Made by a program: the position numbers and the translations under genes
Assembly (NCBI GenBank): GCA_051252415.1
Contig: JBPOGA010000016.1
Location: 1-64,000 of the forward strand
DNA length: 64,000 nucleotides
Direction of reading: 5' to 3'
Origin: JBPOFY01 sp051252415
GTDB taxonomy: Bacteria; Verrucomicrobiota; Verrucomicrobiia; Opitutales; Coraliomargaritaceae
Shown here: piece by piece, positions 52,334 to 61,342 of the stretch
Position numbering within the stretch: the first letter of the stretch is position 1
Layout: each line of letters starts with the position of its first letter
Notes under the pieces: model-generated
Seen by the model: only the letters and a program-made list of their open reading frames with translations
Told to the model about the DNA's origin: nothing
The model's database searches: none

Positions 52334-52774
52334 ATGACACCACGCTACGGATATAAACCAACTACCAACAGCAAAAGAGATGAAGTATACCGCCAGTATG
52401 CAGAACTACTCTGGAGACAACACTGCTACGCCACTGAATCAAACTATGAACCCCTCGCGGATGACGGATCTAAACCCGATTGCCTGACCGATGGAGTCCC
52501 CACGGAATTAATGATCTTCCGAGGTTGGCATGATGGAGAGTTCCCGTTTCCAAGGGTTCTGGTTCCTGATTCCAAATGGAAGCTACAGGATGGGTTTCCT
52601 GAGGGAGACTATATCGTGATGAACACTCTAGGCACAAACGCCTACCGAATCCCCTTCGGCATGGACTGCGACCAAGAGGTTAAAACACGCACACATACGG
52701 GATGGAGTTATTCTTACCGCTTCGATGTCGGCAGATGTGAACAGTTTAAACTCGAAAAGATTAAGCTAAAATAG
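52334..52774 (+). CDS. Unknown island protein, paralogue of the preceding gene
   Basis: A 146-residue protein sharing with its neighbour the order YEPLADDG, KPDCLTDGVPTELMIF, a GEFPFPRVLVP segment and EGDYIVMNTLGTNAYRIPF. The shared core of about 90 residues defines a small duplicated family. No signal peptide, membrane segment or known motif is visible. Tandem paralogues on an island are often specificity variants, but nothing here shows what they recognise. Confidence 0.7.
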   Translation: MTPRYGYKPTTNSKRDEVYRQYAELLWRQHCYATESNYEPLADDGSKPDCLTDGVPTELMIFRGWHDGEFPFPRVLVPDSKWKLQDGFPEGDYIVMNTLGTNAYRIPFGMDCDQEVKTRTHTGWSYSYRFDVGRCEQFKLEKIKLK

Positions 52775-52887
52775 GGAATCCAGATGTTTACAGAATGACC
52801 ACTACAGCACCCTTGTCTCTTAGCCTCTGTTTTCCAATTCAACTCCAAAGGTTCGCAGTGAACTGAACCAGCTCCCACCAACTATCT

Positions 52888-52925
52888 GACGGTGCTGAGT
52901 CCGATCCTCTCACCGTCTTTTTTTT
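52888..52925 (+). terminator. Intrinsic terminator after the paralogue pair
   Basis: GACGGTG (52888-52894) pairs with CACCGTC (52911-52917), followed directly by eight T. It would end transcription from the integrase and paralogue genes. The next small gene starts 2 bases after the T-run. Confidence 0.8.
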
Positions 52926-52927
52926 AT

Positions 52928-53059
52928 ATGAAACAGTTACGACTGATTGAAGAAATCGAGTCTATCCGAGCAAAGATAGACCGACTAACCAGAACCCTGA
53001 CGATCAAGGAAAGATCACTAAGTAAGCACCAGCGGAATAGCCCCGCTTGTGCCGATTAA
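52928..53059 (+). CDS. Small coiled-coil protein (43 residues)
   Basis: A short frame starting MKQLRLIEEIESIRAKID, with heptad-like spacing of I/L and many charged residues, ending SPACAD. It ends 4 bases before the ATG of the next gene, so the two could be coupled. Its place directly after a terminator T-run makes expression uncertain. No family is recognised. Confidence 0.45.
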   Translation: MKQLRLIEEIESIRAKIDRLTRTLTIKERSLSKHQRNSPACAD

Positions 53060-53063
53060 CATC

Positions 53064-53924
53064 ATGGCAAAAACAGACAACTACTTTCAATTCCCAATCT
53101 ACTTACTAGACGGGGACATGACACAGATACGCGGTTGGATAATCGCACACTCAGCATACCTAATTGGCCGCAAGAGACTCGGAAACGATGATAATATCAC
53201 CAAAGTAATCAGAACAGGATGCAACGAGCTAAAGACAGTCGAATACTCACAAGAAATACTAAGGGACTACTTTGAAGCCGATGAAAAACTGCAAGCAATG
53301 ACCTCAAAACATGGAACACCAAATCAAGCGAGAGTCCGTGAAGATATATTCAAAGATGCAATGAAGCCCAAACCTAGTATAACAGAAAATCAGTTTCGAG
53401 TGTTTGCCGCGATGACCGCAGTTCTTGGAAATGGTAAGTTTAAATCAATAACCAGAAACAGACTACATGCTGGCGCGTCGGGGAACAAAACCAGTGAATT
53501 GCCTGAAGGTTGGACAGAGAGAGTTAAGTTCACGACCGTGAGAAAAGTTACTGCGAGTCTTATGGGTAAAAACCTATTTAAGTCGTGCTATGACACCGTA
53601 GGCAGACGCACAACTTACTACTCAATAAGAATGTCTCAGGAGCAATTAGACTCTGCCGTGGCTGCGCGTATTCGAGTAAACAAAGGGAGGAAGTTGCTTG
53701 CCCCCTCAAACCGAACAGAGGCCAAGGTAACCTTTGAAGCTGCCACACCAATGGAAACTCCAAGTAATAAACTGAAGCGTGAGCCTGATGACGTAGACCT
53801 ATACTTCCATGACTACTATAAGTCGGACGAATGGCAGATGCGTAATACTAGACTCAAAAAAGATTTTGATGAAAACGAGGCATGGAAGTATACTGGATTT
53901 CAACTAGCGACTGCATCTTTTTAA
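53064..53924 (+). CDS. Unknown island protein, possibly DNA-binding
   Basis: A protein of about 286 residues from the ATG at 53064; a GTG at 53049 is the alternative. It is basic and mostly helical, without signal or membrane segments. The part around 105-200 (ENQFRVFAAMTAVLG, then FTTVRKVTASLMGKNLFKSCYDTVGRRTTYYSIRMS) has the look of a winged-helix DNA-binding domain, as in replication or regulatory proteins. The C-terminal tail is acidic and Lys-rich. This is inference from pattern only. Confidence 0.65.
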   Translation: MAKTDNYFQFPIYLLDGDMTQIRGWIIAHSAYLIGRKRLGNDDNITKVIRTGCNELKTVEYSQEILRDYFEADEKLQAMTSKHGTPNQARVREDIFKDAMKPKPSITENQFRVFAAMTAVLGNGKFKSITRNRLHAGASGNKTSELPEGWTERVKFTTVRKVTASLMGKNLFKSCYDTVGRRTTYYSIRMSQEQLDSAVAARIRVNKGRKLLAPSNRTEAKVTFEAATPMETPSNKLKREPDDVDLYFHDYYKSDEWQMRNTRLKKDFDENEAWKYTGFQLATASF

Positions 53925-54000
53925 TCACAGTATGGTCTACTATATGGTCCACTATAATATAAACCATTAATAGAAACTATCAGCATAGGACGATGAGACG

Positions 54001-54396
54001 CTACTTAAAGGAACCTTGAATTGTGGAAATTGAAAATCCGTATTTATCACCGTAGTCATTATTAATTTCCTGCTGAATGTAGCATATAGTAAACTTTTTT
54101 TCAGCACGATTGATGTATAGTTTTTCGCTAAACCTGCCCGTCGTCTGCGATTCAAGAACTGCCTCATCCTTGGAGATGTAAATTATTGTATACGTCCGAA
54201 ATTTACCAATAAAATGATCCGAAGTGAATTGAACCTTCTGACCTTCCTTGAAGTTATTGAGGTCTGGAACAAGGATGGAACCATCTATATGTTTTTTGTA
54301 TAATGAGTCATTGGTTTTTTCAATGGTGCCGATCAAATTCTGAGCTGAAGATAGGTTGCAGCTAAGAAATATTAAGCTGATAATTAATTTATTCAT
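54001..54396 (-). CDS. Small exported island protein 1
   Basis: 131 residues with a signal peptide (about 1-18, ending LSSA). The mature part is beta-rich (FRTYTIIYISKDEAVLES). The C18-like Cys in LSCNLSS could make it a lipoprotein, but the box is poor. It follows two similar small exported genes on the same strand, with a shared ATACATATG-type start context with its upstream neighbour. Function unknown. Confidence 0.65.
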   Translation of the reverse strand: MNKLIISLIFLSCNLSSAQNLIGTIEKTNDSLYKKHIDGSILVPDLNNFKEGQKVQFTSDHFIGKFRTYTIIYISKDEAVLESQTTGRFSEKLYINRAEKKFTICYIQQEINNDYGDKYGFSISTIQGSFK

Positions 54397-54456
54397 ATGT
54401 ATAACGTGGAGTGAATAGTGGGGCCGTATCTGGACTATCTTGCAGCCTATTTTTAC

Positions 54457-54858
54457 CTATCTTTTTTCAAGGATGCGACCATGCCCATAAAGTTGGTAAC
54501 TGGAAAGAACTCCATACATTACAGATGAATTGCTATAGCTCGCTTCTCCTTTTGTCATTCCAAACGATAGAATCGCGATACCACTGTCTTTCTCTTGGAT
54601 AAAATGAATACCATTCTTAGCAGGTTTCACTGATACATCGTGTATCTCAAAACTATTTGAGAAAGGACTGTAGTATTTCAATTCCCCTGTCTTTTTTTTA
54701 CTATCAAAGGTAACTTCAATCTTAGTTTTCCTCTCTGACAGTTGAGGTGATGTTGTAACCTCTGCAGTATGAGTGAACAGAAATTCAATCGTCATCTCTT
54801 CAGCGATCATATTGATAGTTAGCGATAAAGAGATTAAGAGTATTATTATTCTATTCAT
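54457..54858 (-). CDS. Small exported island protein 2
   Basis: 133 residues with a signal peptide (about 1-19, ending NMIAEE). The mature part is beta-rich (TKIEVTFDSKKKTGELKYYSPF) with no Cys. Its start context (CATACATATGAATA) closely matches that of the neighbouring 131-residue gene, hinting at common origin, although the proteins share little sequence. Function unknown. Confidence 0.65.
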   Translation of the reverse strand: MNRIIILLISLSLTINMIAEEMTIEFLFTHTAEVTTSPQLSERKTKIEVTFDSKKKTGELKYYSPFSNSFEIHDVSVKPAKNGIHFIQEKDSGIAILSFGMTKGEASYSNSSVMYGVLSSYQLYGHGRILEKR

Positions 54859-54927
54859 ATGTATGACTCTGAGCAGTTGAGCTAATTGATAAGGTGAGCA
54901 ACACCACTCTAATTAGAACTCCAATAC

Positions 54928-55356
54928 TCATTTCGCAGCGTTGTTAACATTGGCTAAAAGTTCTGCCACCACTCTGGGCGGCTTGTTTATAAGTTTAAAT
55001 GAGCTGTCTTGATACTTATTCATCAGAATAGAGATGTTTTCATTCCTGAAATCTATTTCTTTAAGCATCTCCTTTTTTGCGTATTCGACGCGGGCTAAGG
55101 TTACCTTACCTGCCATTTCAGAGTCACGTGTTTGGCTCGCTAGTAACATCGAGATTAAGCAGCAGTAATCGTAACTATCTCCGCTCATCTTGGCTGTTTC
55201 TGCGTATTCCTCTCCAGACTGCTTCAACGCCTGATGAACAATTAGCTGATAGGCTGCAGCTTCAGCATATTTCACGGCCAAATTATCCGTGGTTTCTGCG
55301 CCAAAAATATTAGCTGAAAAAATTAGTGAGACCATTAACCACGTTAAGTATTTCAT
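54928..55356 (-). CDS. Small exported island protein 3
   Basis: About 142 residues from the ATG at 55356 (a GTG two codons upstream is the alternative). The signal peptide (about 1-20) ends NIFGAE. The mature part is helical, with a YDYCC pair and many Ala/Glu residues (KYAEAAAYQLIVHQALKQSGEEY). It is the first of three small exported genes at the tRNA-proximal end of the island. Function unknown. Confidence 0.65.
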   Translation of the reverse strand: MKYLTWLMVSLIFSANIFGAETTDNLAVKYAEAAAYQLIVHQALKQSGEEYAETAKMSGDSYDYCCLISMLLASQTRDSEMAGKVTLARVEYAKKEMLKEIDFRNENISILMNKYQDSSFKLINKPPRVVAELLANVNNAAK

Positions 55357-55362
55357 AAACAC

Positions 55363-55822
55363 AGGCTAGTAATGTCTCTCGCTCCATCAACGTAATTATT
55401 TACGTCATAAGCTAAGGTATTCGCGCGTATGTGTGTTTCTTTTCGGTCGCGCCCGACCCATCCTAAGCAACCATCATTTGTTCGTATCAAACTCAGACGC
55501 CACGATTGAGACGGCTGTCTCATTAAAAGGTGTTATGTATAGTTAATCCTCGATAGCGAAAAACTTTTTGCGAGGCCTGATAAACGATCACACACTAACT
55601 ACACGCCAAAGGTCTCACCCTCCCCCTCGGGGCCTACAGTAAGCCTGAGAGTCCTTGAGAGAGTCTGTCCCTCGGGTTGAGAGTCAACCTATCTCCACGG
55701 AGTTTGCCTATGTGTTCGCCTAATTTGATTGAATTTAGGCAAATTTACAGCGATACTCCTAATCGTGCTACAACGGCACGTTCATTCAAATAAAACACCA
55801 TATCGCCCCGAATAGGCATAAA
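55363..55822. other. Gene-free tRNA-proximal end of the island
   Basis: No gene is supported here. Between 55703 and 55742 there are three arm-site-like motifs: TTTGCCTAT, TTCGCCTAAT and the inverted ATTTAGGCAA, matching those beside the integrase. The remainder contains only short imperfect repeats and probably serves as the recombination end of the island. Confidence 0.55.
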
Positions 55823-55852
55823 GAAGCCCCTTAGACGAATCTAAGAGGCTTC
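55823..55852 (-). terminator. Terminator of tRNA-Asn, supplied by the island
   Basis: GAAGCCCCTTAGA (55823-55835) pairs with TCTAAGAGGCTTC (55840-55852) around a CGAA loop with a single G-U-type mismatch. Read on the minus strand it is followed by TTTAT. It lies 5 bases after the tRNA CCA. Confidence 0.85.
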
Positions 55853-55857
55853 GATAA

Positions 55858-55932
<75 letters not shown>

Positions 55933-56023
55933 ATAAATTGTTTCCGTGAGGCCTTTCGGTCTGTTGGAAAGCGCGTATAAAGTTAATCTCAGCGGTGCTT
56001 GTCAATAGTTTGTCTGAAAAAAT

Positions 56024-56626
56024 TTATAGTGCTTTCAATGTGTCCTTTAGCCACTCACTAGCCTTTGCTCGGTGACTGAGTTCGCCTTTCACCGTATCAC
56101 CTAGCTCTGCGAACGTTTGCGCATAACCTTCGGGTATAAAAACGGGGTCGTATCCAAAACCAGATTCTCCATTTGGTGCAGTTGAAATATGCCCTGCACA
56201 GGTGCCATCGTAGTGTGTGATGAGGCCAAATTCATCGATGACGCAAAGCACACAGCGGAAACGGGCTGTCCGTTCGGCTTTGGGCAGGTCTCCAAGTGCT
56301 TCTAGAAGCTTGGCCACATTATCCTCATCGGTTGCGTCTGGCCCTGCGTAGCGTGCCGAATAGACTCCTGGTGCGCCATCGAGCGCATCCACTTCGAGGC
56401 CCGAATCGTCGGCCATCACCCACGCACCTTCGGGAGCGAGCGCACGAAGCGCTGCGGCCTTAATTTGCGCATTAGCGACAAAACTACCGCCATTCTCTTC
56501 GACGTCGGGCATGCCACCGCAAACTTTGGCGGAAACCACCTGAAACGGAATTCCAGTCAAAAGTTGCTTGAACTCTTCAACTTTGTGGGCGTTGCCGGTG
56601 GCGATGATTAATTGGTAGTCTGACAT
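56024..56626 (-). CDS. rdgB: XTP/dITP diphosphatase (RdgB/HAM1)
   Basis: A 200-residue house-cleaning NTP pyrophosphatase that removes dITP and XTP. The substrate loop is IATGNAHKVEEF (8-19). ADDSGLEVDALDGAPGVYSARYAG carries the metal-binding Asp pair. GYDPVF and SHRAKA near the end are family hallmarks. Its length is normal. It follows ribD by 6 bases, so it belongs to a three-gene minus-strand operon (MBL hydrolase, ribD, rdgB). Confidence 0.95.
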   Translation of the reverse strand: MSDYQLIIATGNAHKVEEFKQLLTGIPFQVVSAKVCGGMPDVEENGGSFVANAQIKAAALRALAPEGAWVMADDSGLEVDALDGAPGVYSARYAGPDATDEDNVAKLLEALGDLPKAERTARFRCVLCVIDEFGLITHYDGTCAGHISTAPNGESGFGYDPVFIPEGYAQTFAELGDTVKGELSHRAKASEWLKDTLKAL

Positions 56627-56632
56627 AGTTGT

Positions 56633-57751
56633 TTAAAGGTGTCCGCGTATCAGGGAATCCTCACCCAAGAGCGCTCGTTGCACACCGGAAAGCTCAATCG
56701 CTTCACTCATGGAGTTGGTATGGCGTGGGCTCCCGATGCCCACAGCAGCGCAATCGCTCATGAATTTAGGCGCTTGATACATAAAAAGGTAATCCAGTTT
56801 TCCTTTTTCTAGTAAGGCAGTGGCGAGTCTGGGGCCGGTTTCAACATACAGACCGATAATGCCCTCCGTGGCACAGCGCTCTCGAAATGCTTGCCAATCC
56901 AAATGCCCATCAGCGCCAATCGGCAATTCCCAGACGCAAATACCATGGTCGATCAACTTTTGCTTTAACATCTGGCAGGCCGTGCCAGCACAGAGCACCA
57001 CTGTTTGCGCCTTAAACTCGTCGGTATATAACTTGGGCAAGATTTTCCCTCCTGCGATTCGGAGGTAGCGGTCAAAGACAAATCGGCGTGGGCACCAGAC
57101 TGTATCACCCACTCGACTAGTAAGACTGGGATCGTCGCAAAGCACCGTATCGGCACCCACGGCGATGGCCGGAAAATATCGACGCCAACGCATCACATCA
57201 GCGCGCGCATCGGCGCCAGTGACCCACTGCGATTGCCCAGACGCTGCGGCAAACTTCCCATCGAGTGTGACCGCCATCTTCGCGGCGATTAATGGACTGC
57301 CTTTCACGATCCAATGATTGAAAATCAAATTCATGTCGGTGCATGCCTCTGACAAAACACCGTCGAGCACTTCGATGCCAGCGGCACGCAAGACCTCGAT
57401 GCCCCTCCCTGCATGTGCAGGATTCGGATCGATCGCACCAATCACAACGCGCCGTATGCCGGACTCAATGATCGCATCCGTGCAAGCACCCGTGCGGCCA
57501 CAAGTGCTACACGGCTCGAGTGTAACATAGATCGTCGCCCCAGCTTTCGGCGTGCGTGCGAGTGCGCGCAAGGCTTCCACTTCGGCGTGCGCTTCTCCCG
57601 CTTGACTGTGCCACCCCTCGGCAACAATTTTGCCGCCTTCAACGATCACAGCTCCGACCATCGGGTTTGGATGCGTCTGCCCCCATGCGCTCTGTGCCAA
57701 TTCAATGGCACGCTGCATGTGCATCACATCCGTTTGTAAAAAATTACTCAT
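56633..57751 (-). CDS. ribD: Bifunctional riboflavin deaminase/reductase RibD
   Basis: A 372-residue two-domain enzyme. The N-terminal deaminase has H55-A-E57 and EPCSTCGRTGAC with zinc ligands C81 and C90. The C-terminal reductase (about 150-370) has AAKMAVTLDGKFA, the NADPH-binding opening. It converts 2,5-diamino-6-ribosylamino-pyrimidinone phosphate to the 5-amino-ribitylamino uracil phosphate of riboflavin synthesis. Its ATG overlaps the MBL-hydrolase stop (ATGA). The reductase end (GPRLATALLEKGKLDYLFMY) is intact. Confidence 0.95.
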   Translation of the reverse strand: MSNFLQTDVMHMQRAIELAQSAWGQTHPNPMVGAVIVEGGKIVAEGWHSQAGEAHAEVEALRALARTPKAGATIYVTLEPCSTCGRTGACTDAIIESGIRRVVIGAIDPNPAHAGRGIEVLRAAGIEVLDGVLSEACTDMNLIFNHWIVKGSPLIAAKMAVTLDGKFAAASGQSQWVTGADARADVMRWRRYFPAIAVGADTVLCDDPSLTSRVGDTVWCPRRFVFDRYLRIAGGKILPKLYTDEFKAQTVVLCAGTACQMLKQKLIDHGICVWELPIGADGHLDWQAFRERCATEGIIGLYVETGPRLATALLEKGKLDYLFMYQAPKFMSDCAAVGIGSPRHTNSMSEAIELSGVQRALLGEDSLIRGHL

Positions 57752-58380
57752 CCACGCACAAAGGGGTTACTGGCTTTTTCCTGAATGACAGAAGTCGTCG
57801 GCCCATGCCCAGGGTATATGATTGTCTCATCTGGCAGCGTATAGACCTGTGTCTGAATCGACTTTTTCAGGACTTCAAAATCGCCGCCGGGCAAATCGTA
57901 GCGCCCGACACTCCCTGCAAAAATCACATCGCCGACAATTGTCGCGTTTTCCGACTCCAGATACACCAAGACATTGCCCGGGCAATGCCCCGGCACATGG
58001 CGAATCTCCATCTTTGCACCCAACAGCTCAAGCGTGTCTCCGCCCTCAATCCAGTGATCAATCGGTACGGGCAGCATCTCTAGACCTGGCATCGCATAAC
58101 TCGCCATCTTTGCGGGGGCTGCAAACATTTCCGTGTCGGCCTTGTGCCCGTATGTCGGAATACCCGCTTTAGCAAATGCATGCCCATCCAAAATATGGTC
58201 CCAATGTCCATGAGTCAGAATGAGCGCGACAATTTCGCAATCGTGCTCATCCGCAACCTGCAAGGCCCATTCATACGCGTCGGCTGGCGCATCTATGATG
58301 ACACACTCCTTACGCTCAGGCTCGATGAGGGCGATTGCGTTAGTTCCAATTGGTGGCAATTCTTGAGATTCAATGATCAT
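57748..58380 (-). CDS. MBL-fold metallohydrolase (glyoxalase II-like)
   Basis: A 210-residue metallo-beta-lactamase fold protein. The metal site THGHWDH (56-62) is HxHxDH. HVPGHCPGN, a GDVIFAGSVGR motif with bridging Asp, and the late His in YPGHGP complete it. Compact single-domain members of this type hydrolyse thioesters such as S-lactoylglutathione, or similar esters. It is the first gene of the operon and overlaps ribD by 4 bases. The substrate is not determined. Confidence 0.9.
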   Translation of the reverse strand: MIIESQELPPIGTNAIALIEPERKECVIIDAPADAYEWALQVADEHDCEIVALILTHGHWDHILDGHAFAKAGIPTYGHKADTEMFAAPAKMASYAMPGLEMLPVPIDHWIEGGDTLELLGAKMEIRHVPGHCPGNVLVYLESENATIVGDVIFAGSVGRYDLPGGDFEVLKKSIQTQVYTLPDETIIYPGHGPTTSVIQEKASNPFVRG

Positions 58381-58515
58381 TACCCATTACGATGCATGGC
58401 TCAGCCGTAGATTCAATCCACAACTACAAATCAATACGTACAGAACGCATCAAAACTAGAGGAAACACCCTGCCAAAATTGACATTGTCGTCGGCACGAT
58501 GAATACTCATATTTA

Positions 58516-59415
58516 TTGAACATGTCCCTGAAAGATCATACTAGCCGCCATCGACGATCCACTTGGGTGCTCGTCTGCACGTGCTACTTATGGGTGTGTG
58601 CTGGGCTGAGCGCACAAGACTTCAAACCAGAGGCCACTCCGAACCCCTTCGTCATTGAAGGCTATGCGCTTCTCGAAGCTGGAAACTCTGACGGCGCACT
58701 CGAAGCGTTCGAAAAAGCGCTCGCGCTCGACACAAGCGAACTCCCCGCACGGCTTGGCCAAGCGATAATCTACGCAGAACAACAAAATCACGAAAAAGCC
58801 TTCATCTGTTACGACACCATTATCCAGGACCACCCACGTCATGTAGATGCTTGGAGCGGTCGCGGACTCGCAGCTTACAACTTAGAAGATTTCGACGAAG
58901 CGCTCAACTCCTTCAAACAAGCCACTTTCGATCAGCCCGTGAATGGGTTCTACTATGAATCGCTCGCTTGGACACAAATGTGCCGAGGCGATTTCGAGAG
59001 CGCGGCCACATCTTCGAAGACAGCCACACTCATGTATGGGCGCCAGGGCAAAGCAGTTGTTTACCCGCTACTCATTGCCTACTTTGCAAATAGCGAACTT
59101 GGCGACGAGGCCACTGCTCTGCGCACGCTGGCCTATGCACAAAAAAACAGCAATGCAAACGTCTGGCCGGCTCAAATTATTGATTATCTAAGCGGCAAAA
59201 TTAATCACAACGAACTCATCAGCTATGTAATGGACTCAGCTGAAGAAACCGAAGCACATGCCTACATTGGCCTCAAGCTACGCCTTGACCAGCAGAACGA
59301 AGCCGCACAAGCGCACTTAGATTGGGTAAGTTCACACGGCGATACACGCGTCTTTGAATACACCCTCGCCCGCGCCATGAAGCTCCGCGAAAGTGTTGCC
59401 GTGCTCGGCCAATAG
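58516..59415 (+). CDS. Exported TPR protein
   Basis: A 299-residue protein with a basic N-terminus and signal segment (about 16-35, ending GLSAQ), then three or four tetratricopeptide repeats (about 45-150; e.g. GYALLEAGNSDGALEAFEKALALD and GRGLAAYNLEDFDEALNSFKQA). The later part (150-299) is also helical. Such proteins act as periplasmic protein-protein adaptors. It is followed 32 bases later by a C39-like peptidase gene, which may be its partner. Confidence 0.85.
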   Translation: MNMSLKDHTSRHRRSTWVLVCTCYLWVCAGLSAQDFKPEATPNPFVIEGYALLEAGNSDGALEAFEKALALDTSELPARLGQAIIYAEQQNHEKAFICYDTIIQDHPRHVDAWSGRGLAAYNLEDFDEALNSFKQATFDQPVNGFYYESLAWTQMCRGDFESAATSSKTATLMYGRQGKAVVYPLLIAYFANSELGDEATALRTLAYAQKNSNANVWPAQIIDYLSGKINHNELISYVMDSAEETEAHAYIGLKLRLDQQNEAAQAHLDWVSSHGDTRVFEYTLARAMKLRESVAVLGQ

Positions 59416-59447
59416 TCGCGCTGACTACCACGACACGATTCAGCCAT

Positions 59448-60698
59448 ATGCAAAGACCTTTGCTTCATCTCCTTGGACGGGCTCTTTGCGCCCTTCTCGT
59501 ATACTTTACTTGCACGACACTCAGCGCCAAAACTGAGCTACGAGAGTTTACCAGTTCAAATGGTCACACCGTGCAAGCCCGAGTGCTTGAAATCAACGCT
59601 CAGAAACAAAGCGCCCAACTCGAACGCGAAGACGGCACACCCATCACCGTCGAGTGGCGTGAACTATCGTCCAACGACGTTCAATGGCTCAAAGACCAAG
59701 TAGCACCTAATCCATCCGAAGACCGATCATCACAGAAAGCAGACGCCACCCCACTACCCGAAAAATTCATACTCAAGAAAGTGCCCATGGTCACACAACA
59801 CGGCAACTTCTGCGTGCCCGCCTCCGCGACGATGATCGCCGGGTTCCATGGACTCGAAACTGACCAGGACGAAGTCGCAAAGCTCTCCTCAAGCGGCTCC
59901 ATCGGCAACCAAGGCACCTACCCCAGCGACATGATTCTGGCGATCGGAAAGCTCGGTTTCGACGGCAAGAGCTTCCACTGGAAAGCCGAAAAATTTCACA
60001 GCACCGCACTACCAAAAATACGCCGCGCCTTGCACGACACAGGTCCGATCTACATCTCCTTCGCCCCAGGTGTCTTTGGTGAGATGGGGCATGGCTGCGT
60101 CATCATAGGCTATAATGATCGCCGCGAAGAACTCACCTTCCACAATCCATGGGGTAATGTTTTTGAGAAAACTTACGAAGAAGTCGCCAAAGAAGGCCGT
60201 GGAGTCGTTTTTGTAGACCCACCAAAAAGCGCGCCAATAGCGTCCGACGTATTCATCAAGCAAATACAAAAGAAAGTTCCAAAATTCAAAGGAAACTTTC
60301 AAAAACTTACCGCGCAATTATCAAAATCAAAAGTCGCCCACGAACTGGTTTGGTGCAGTCGGCGAGATGAACGCGACGACAAAAGCTTCGCCCGCGACAC
60401 CGCTCGTCGCGATGGGCGCAAGATCCTCGAACTCTCCTTCGAGCGCAATCCTGCAGTGCTCATCCCCAACAGCCCAGACGGCCAAACCGAATGCTACTAC
60501 TTTGTCACACGTCCACCCGAAGGTGGGTCGAGTTTCCTAGTGCGCGAAATCACCGCACAAGGCTGGAAGGAACCCGTACTAGTCACCTTAGGTAGCCTCA
60601 CTCGCCACTGGACCACCAGCTTCACAGACTCTAAAAGCACAAAGCTCATTTGGGAACTGCCGATGATTGAGCTCAGATCTATGGATTCACCTCGCTAA
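59448..60698 (+). CDS. Exported C39-like peptidase with SHD1 domain
   Basis: A 416-residue protein with a signal peptide (about 1-27). Residues 30-82 form an SHD1-like domain (REFTSSNGHTVQARVLEI, then VEWRELSSNDVQWLK), common in planctomycete/verrucomicrobial surface proteins. Residues 108-255 are a C39-like papain fold: C122 in HGNFCVPAS, H215 in MGHGCVIIGYND and N233 in FHNPWGN. The C-terminal 150 residues are unassigned. It probably cleaves peptides in the periplasm. There is no ABC transporter nearby, so bacteriocin leader cleavage is not supported. Confidence 0.85.
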   Translation: MQRPLLHLLGRALCALLVYFTCTTLSAKTELREFTSSNGHTVQARVLEINAQKQSAQLEREDGTPITVEWRELSSNDVQWLKDQVAPNPSEDRSSQKADATPLPEKFILKKVPMVTQHGNFCVPASATMIAGFHGLETDQDEVAKLSSSGSIGNQGTYPSDMILAIGKLGFDGKSFHWKAEKFHSTALPKIRRALHDTGPIYISFAPGVFGEMGHGCVIIGYNDRREELTFHNPWGNVFEKTYEEVAKEGRGVVFVDPPKSAPIASDVFIKQIQKKVPKFKGNFQKLTAQLSKSKVAHELVWCSRRDERDDKSFARDTARRDGRKILELSFERNPAVLIPNSPDGQTECYYFVTRPPEGGSSFLVREITAQGWKEPVLVTLGSLTRHWTTSFTDSKSTKLIWELPMIELRSMDSPR

Positions 60699-60743
60699 CT
60701 AGCTAAGGTCCGAGGACGAACCTTAGCTACGACTCAATCAGCC

Positions 60744-61298
60744 ATGAAACAATCGCTCCCAGAGAATATCGAAGTCGTGAACAATCACGAATCATTCATT
60801 ATTCGACGTAAGTGGTTCACAAAAAAGGCTTACTTCATGCTCTTCTTTACGATCTGCTGGAATAGCTTCATGGTCGTATGGATGACTTTAGCATTTGCCG
60901 ACAAAGAGTGGACAATGGCCGCCTTTGGTTCGCTACATGCGGGCGTCGGCGTTTGGCTCATCTATTTCACCACCGCAAGTTTCCTTAATACCACTGATAT
61001 ATTGGTAAACCACCGCACGCTTTCCATACAACATCGCCCCTTACCGTGGCTAAAGCCTAAGCCCATCCCAATCGAATCCATAAGGCAGGCATACACCAAA
61101 CAGCATGTCATTAAAGGTGATGACAGCGATGAAATCACCTATCGGGTCATTGTCGTCACTCAGGACCGTCGGGAGCATAAACTAGTTACAAATTTGGCAA
61201 CCGAAGACCAGGCGCGCTATATCGAACAAGAAATCGAGACCATCCTAGGCCTTGAAGATCTGCGCGTAGTCGGCGAAGTTTACAAAGCTAGCAATTAA
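60744..61298 (+). CDS. Two-segment membrane protein of unknown function
   Basis: A 184-residue protein. Two membrane segments (about 28-50 and 58-80) sit near the N-terminus. The soluble remainder (90-184; ILVNHRTLSIQHRPLPW) has a PH-like beta pattern as in membrane-stress proteins of the DUF3592/PH class. It follows the peptidase gene by 45 bases and probably belongs to the same transcript. Family uncertain. Confidence 0.7.
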   Translation: MKQSLPENIEVVNNHESFIIRRKWFTKKAYFMLFFTICWNSFMVVWMTLAFADKEWTMAAFGSLHAGVGVWLIYFTTASFLNTTDILVNHRTLSIQHRPLPWLKPKPIPIESIRQAYTKQHVIKGDDSDEITYRVIVVTQDRREHKLVTNLATEDQARYIEQEIETILGLEDLRVVGEVYKASN

Positions 61299-61342
61299 GG
61301 ATGCGCCTTGCCTTCACCCCTCATCGTCGATTGCTTTCCCAC

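Noticed and set aside
56024..58380. rdgB-ribD-MBL operon as something unusual
   Set aside because: Ordinary housekeeping genes with intact motifs; only the adjacent tRNA border is of interest.
59448..60698. C39 peptidase as the leader protease of the YcaO peptide
   Set aside because: It is about 20 kb away, has a signal peptide and SHD1 domain, no ABC transporter, and the candidate peptide has no double-Gly site.
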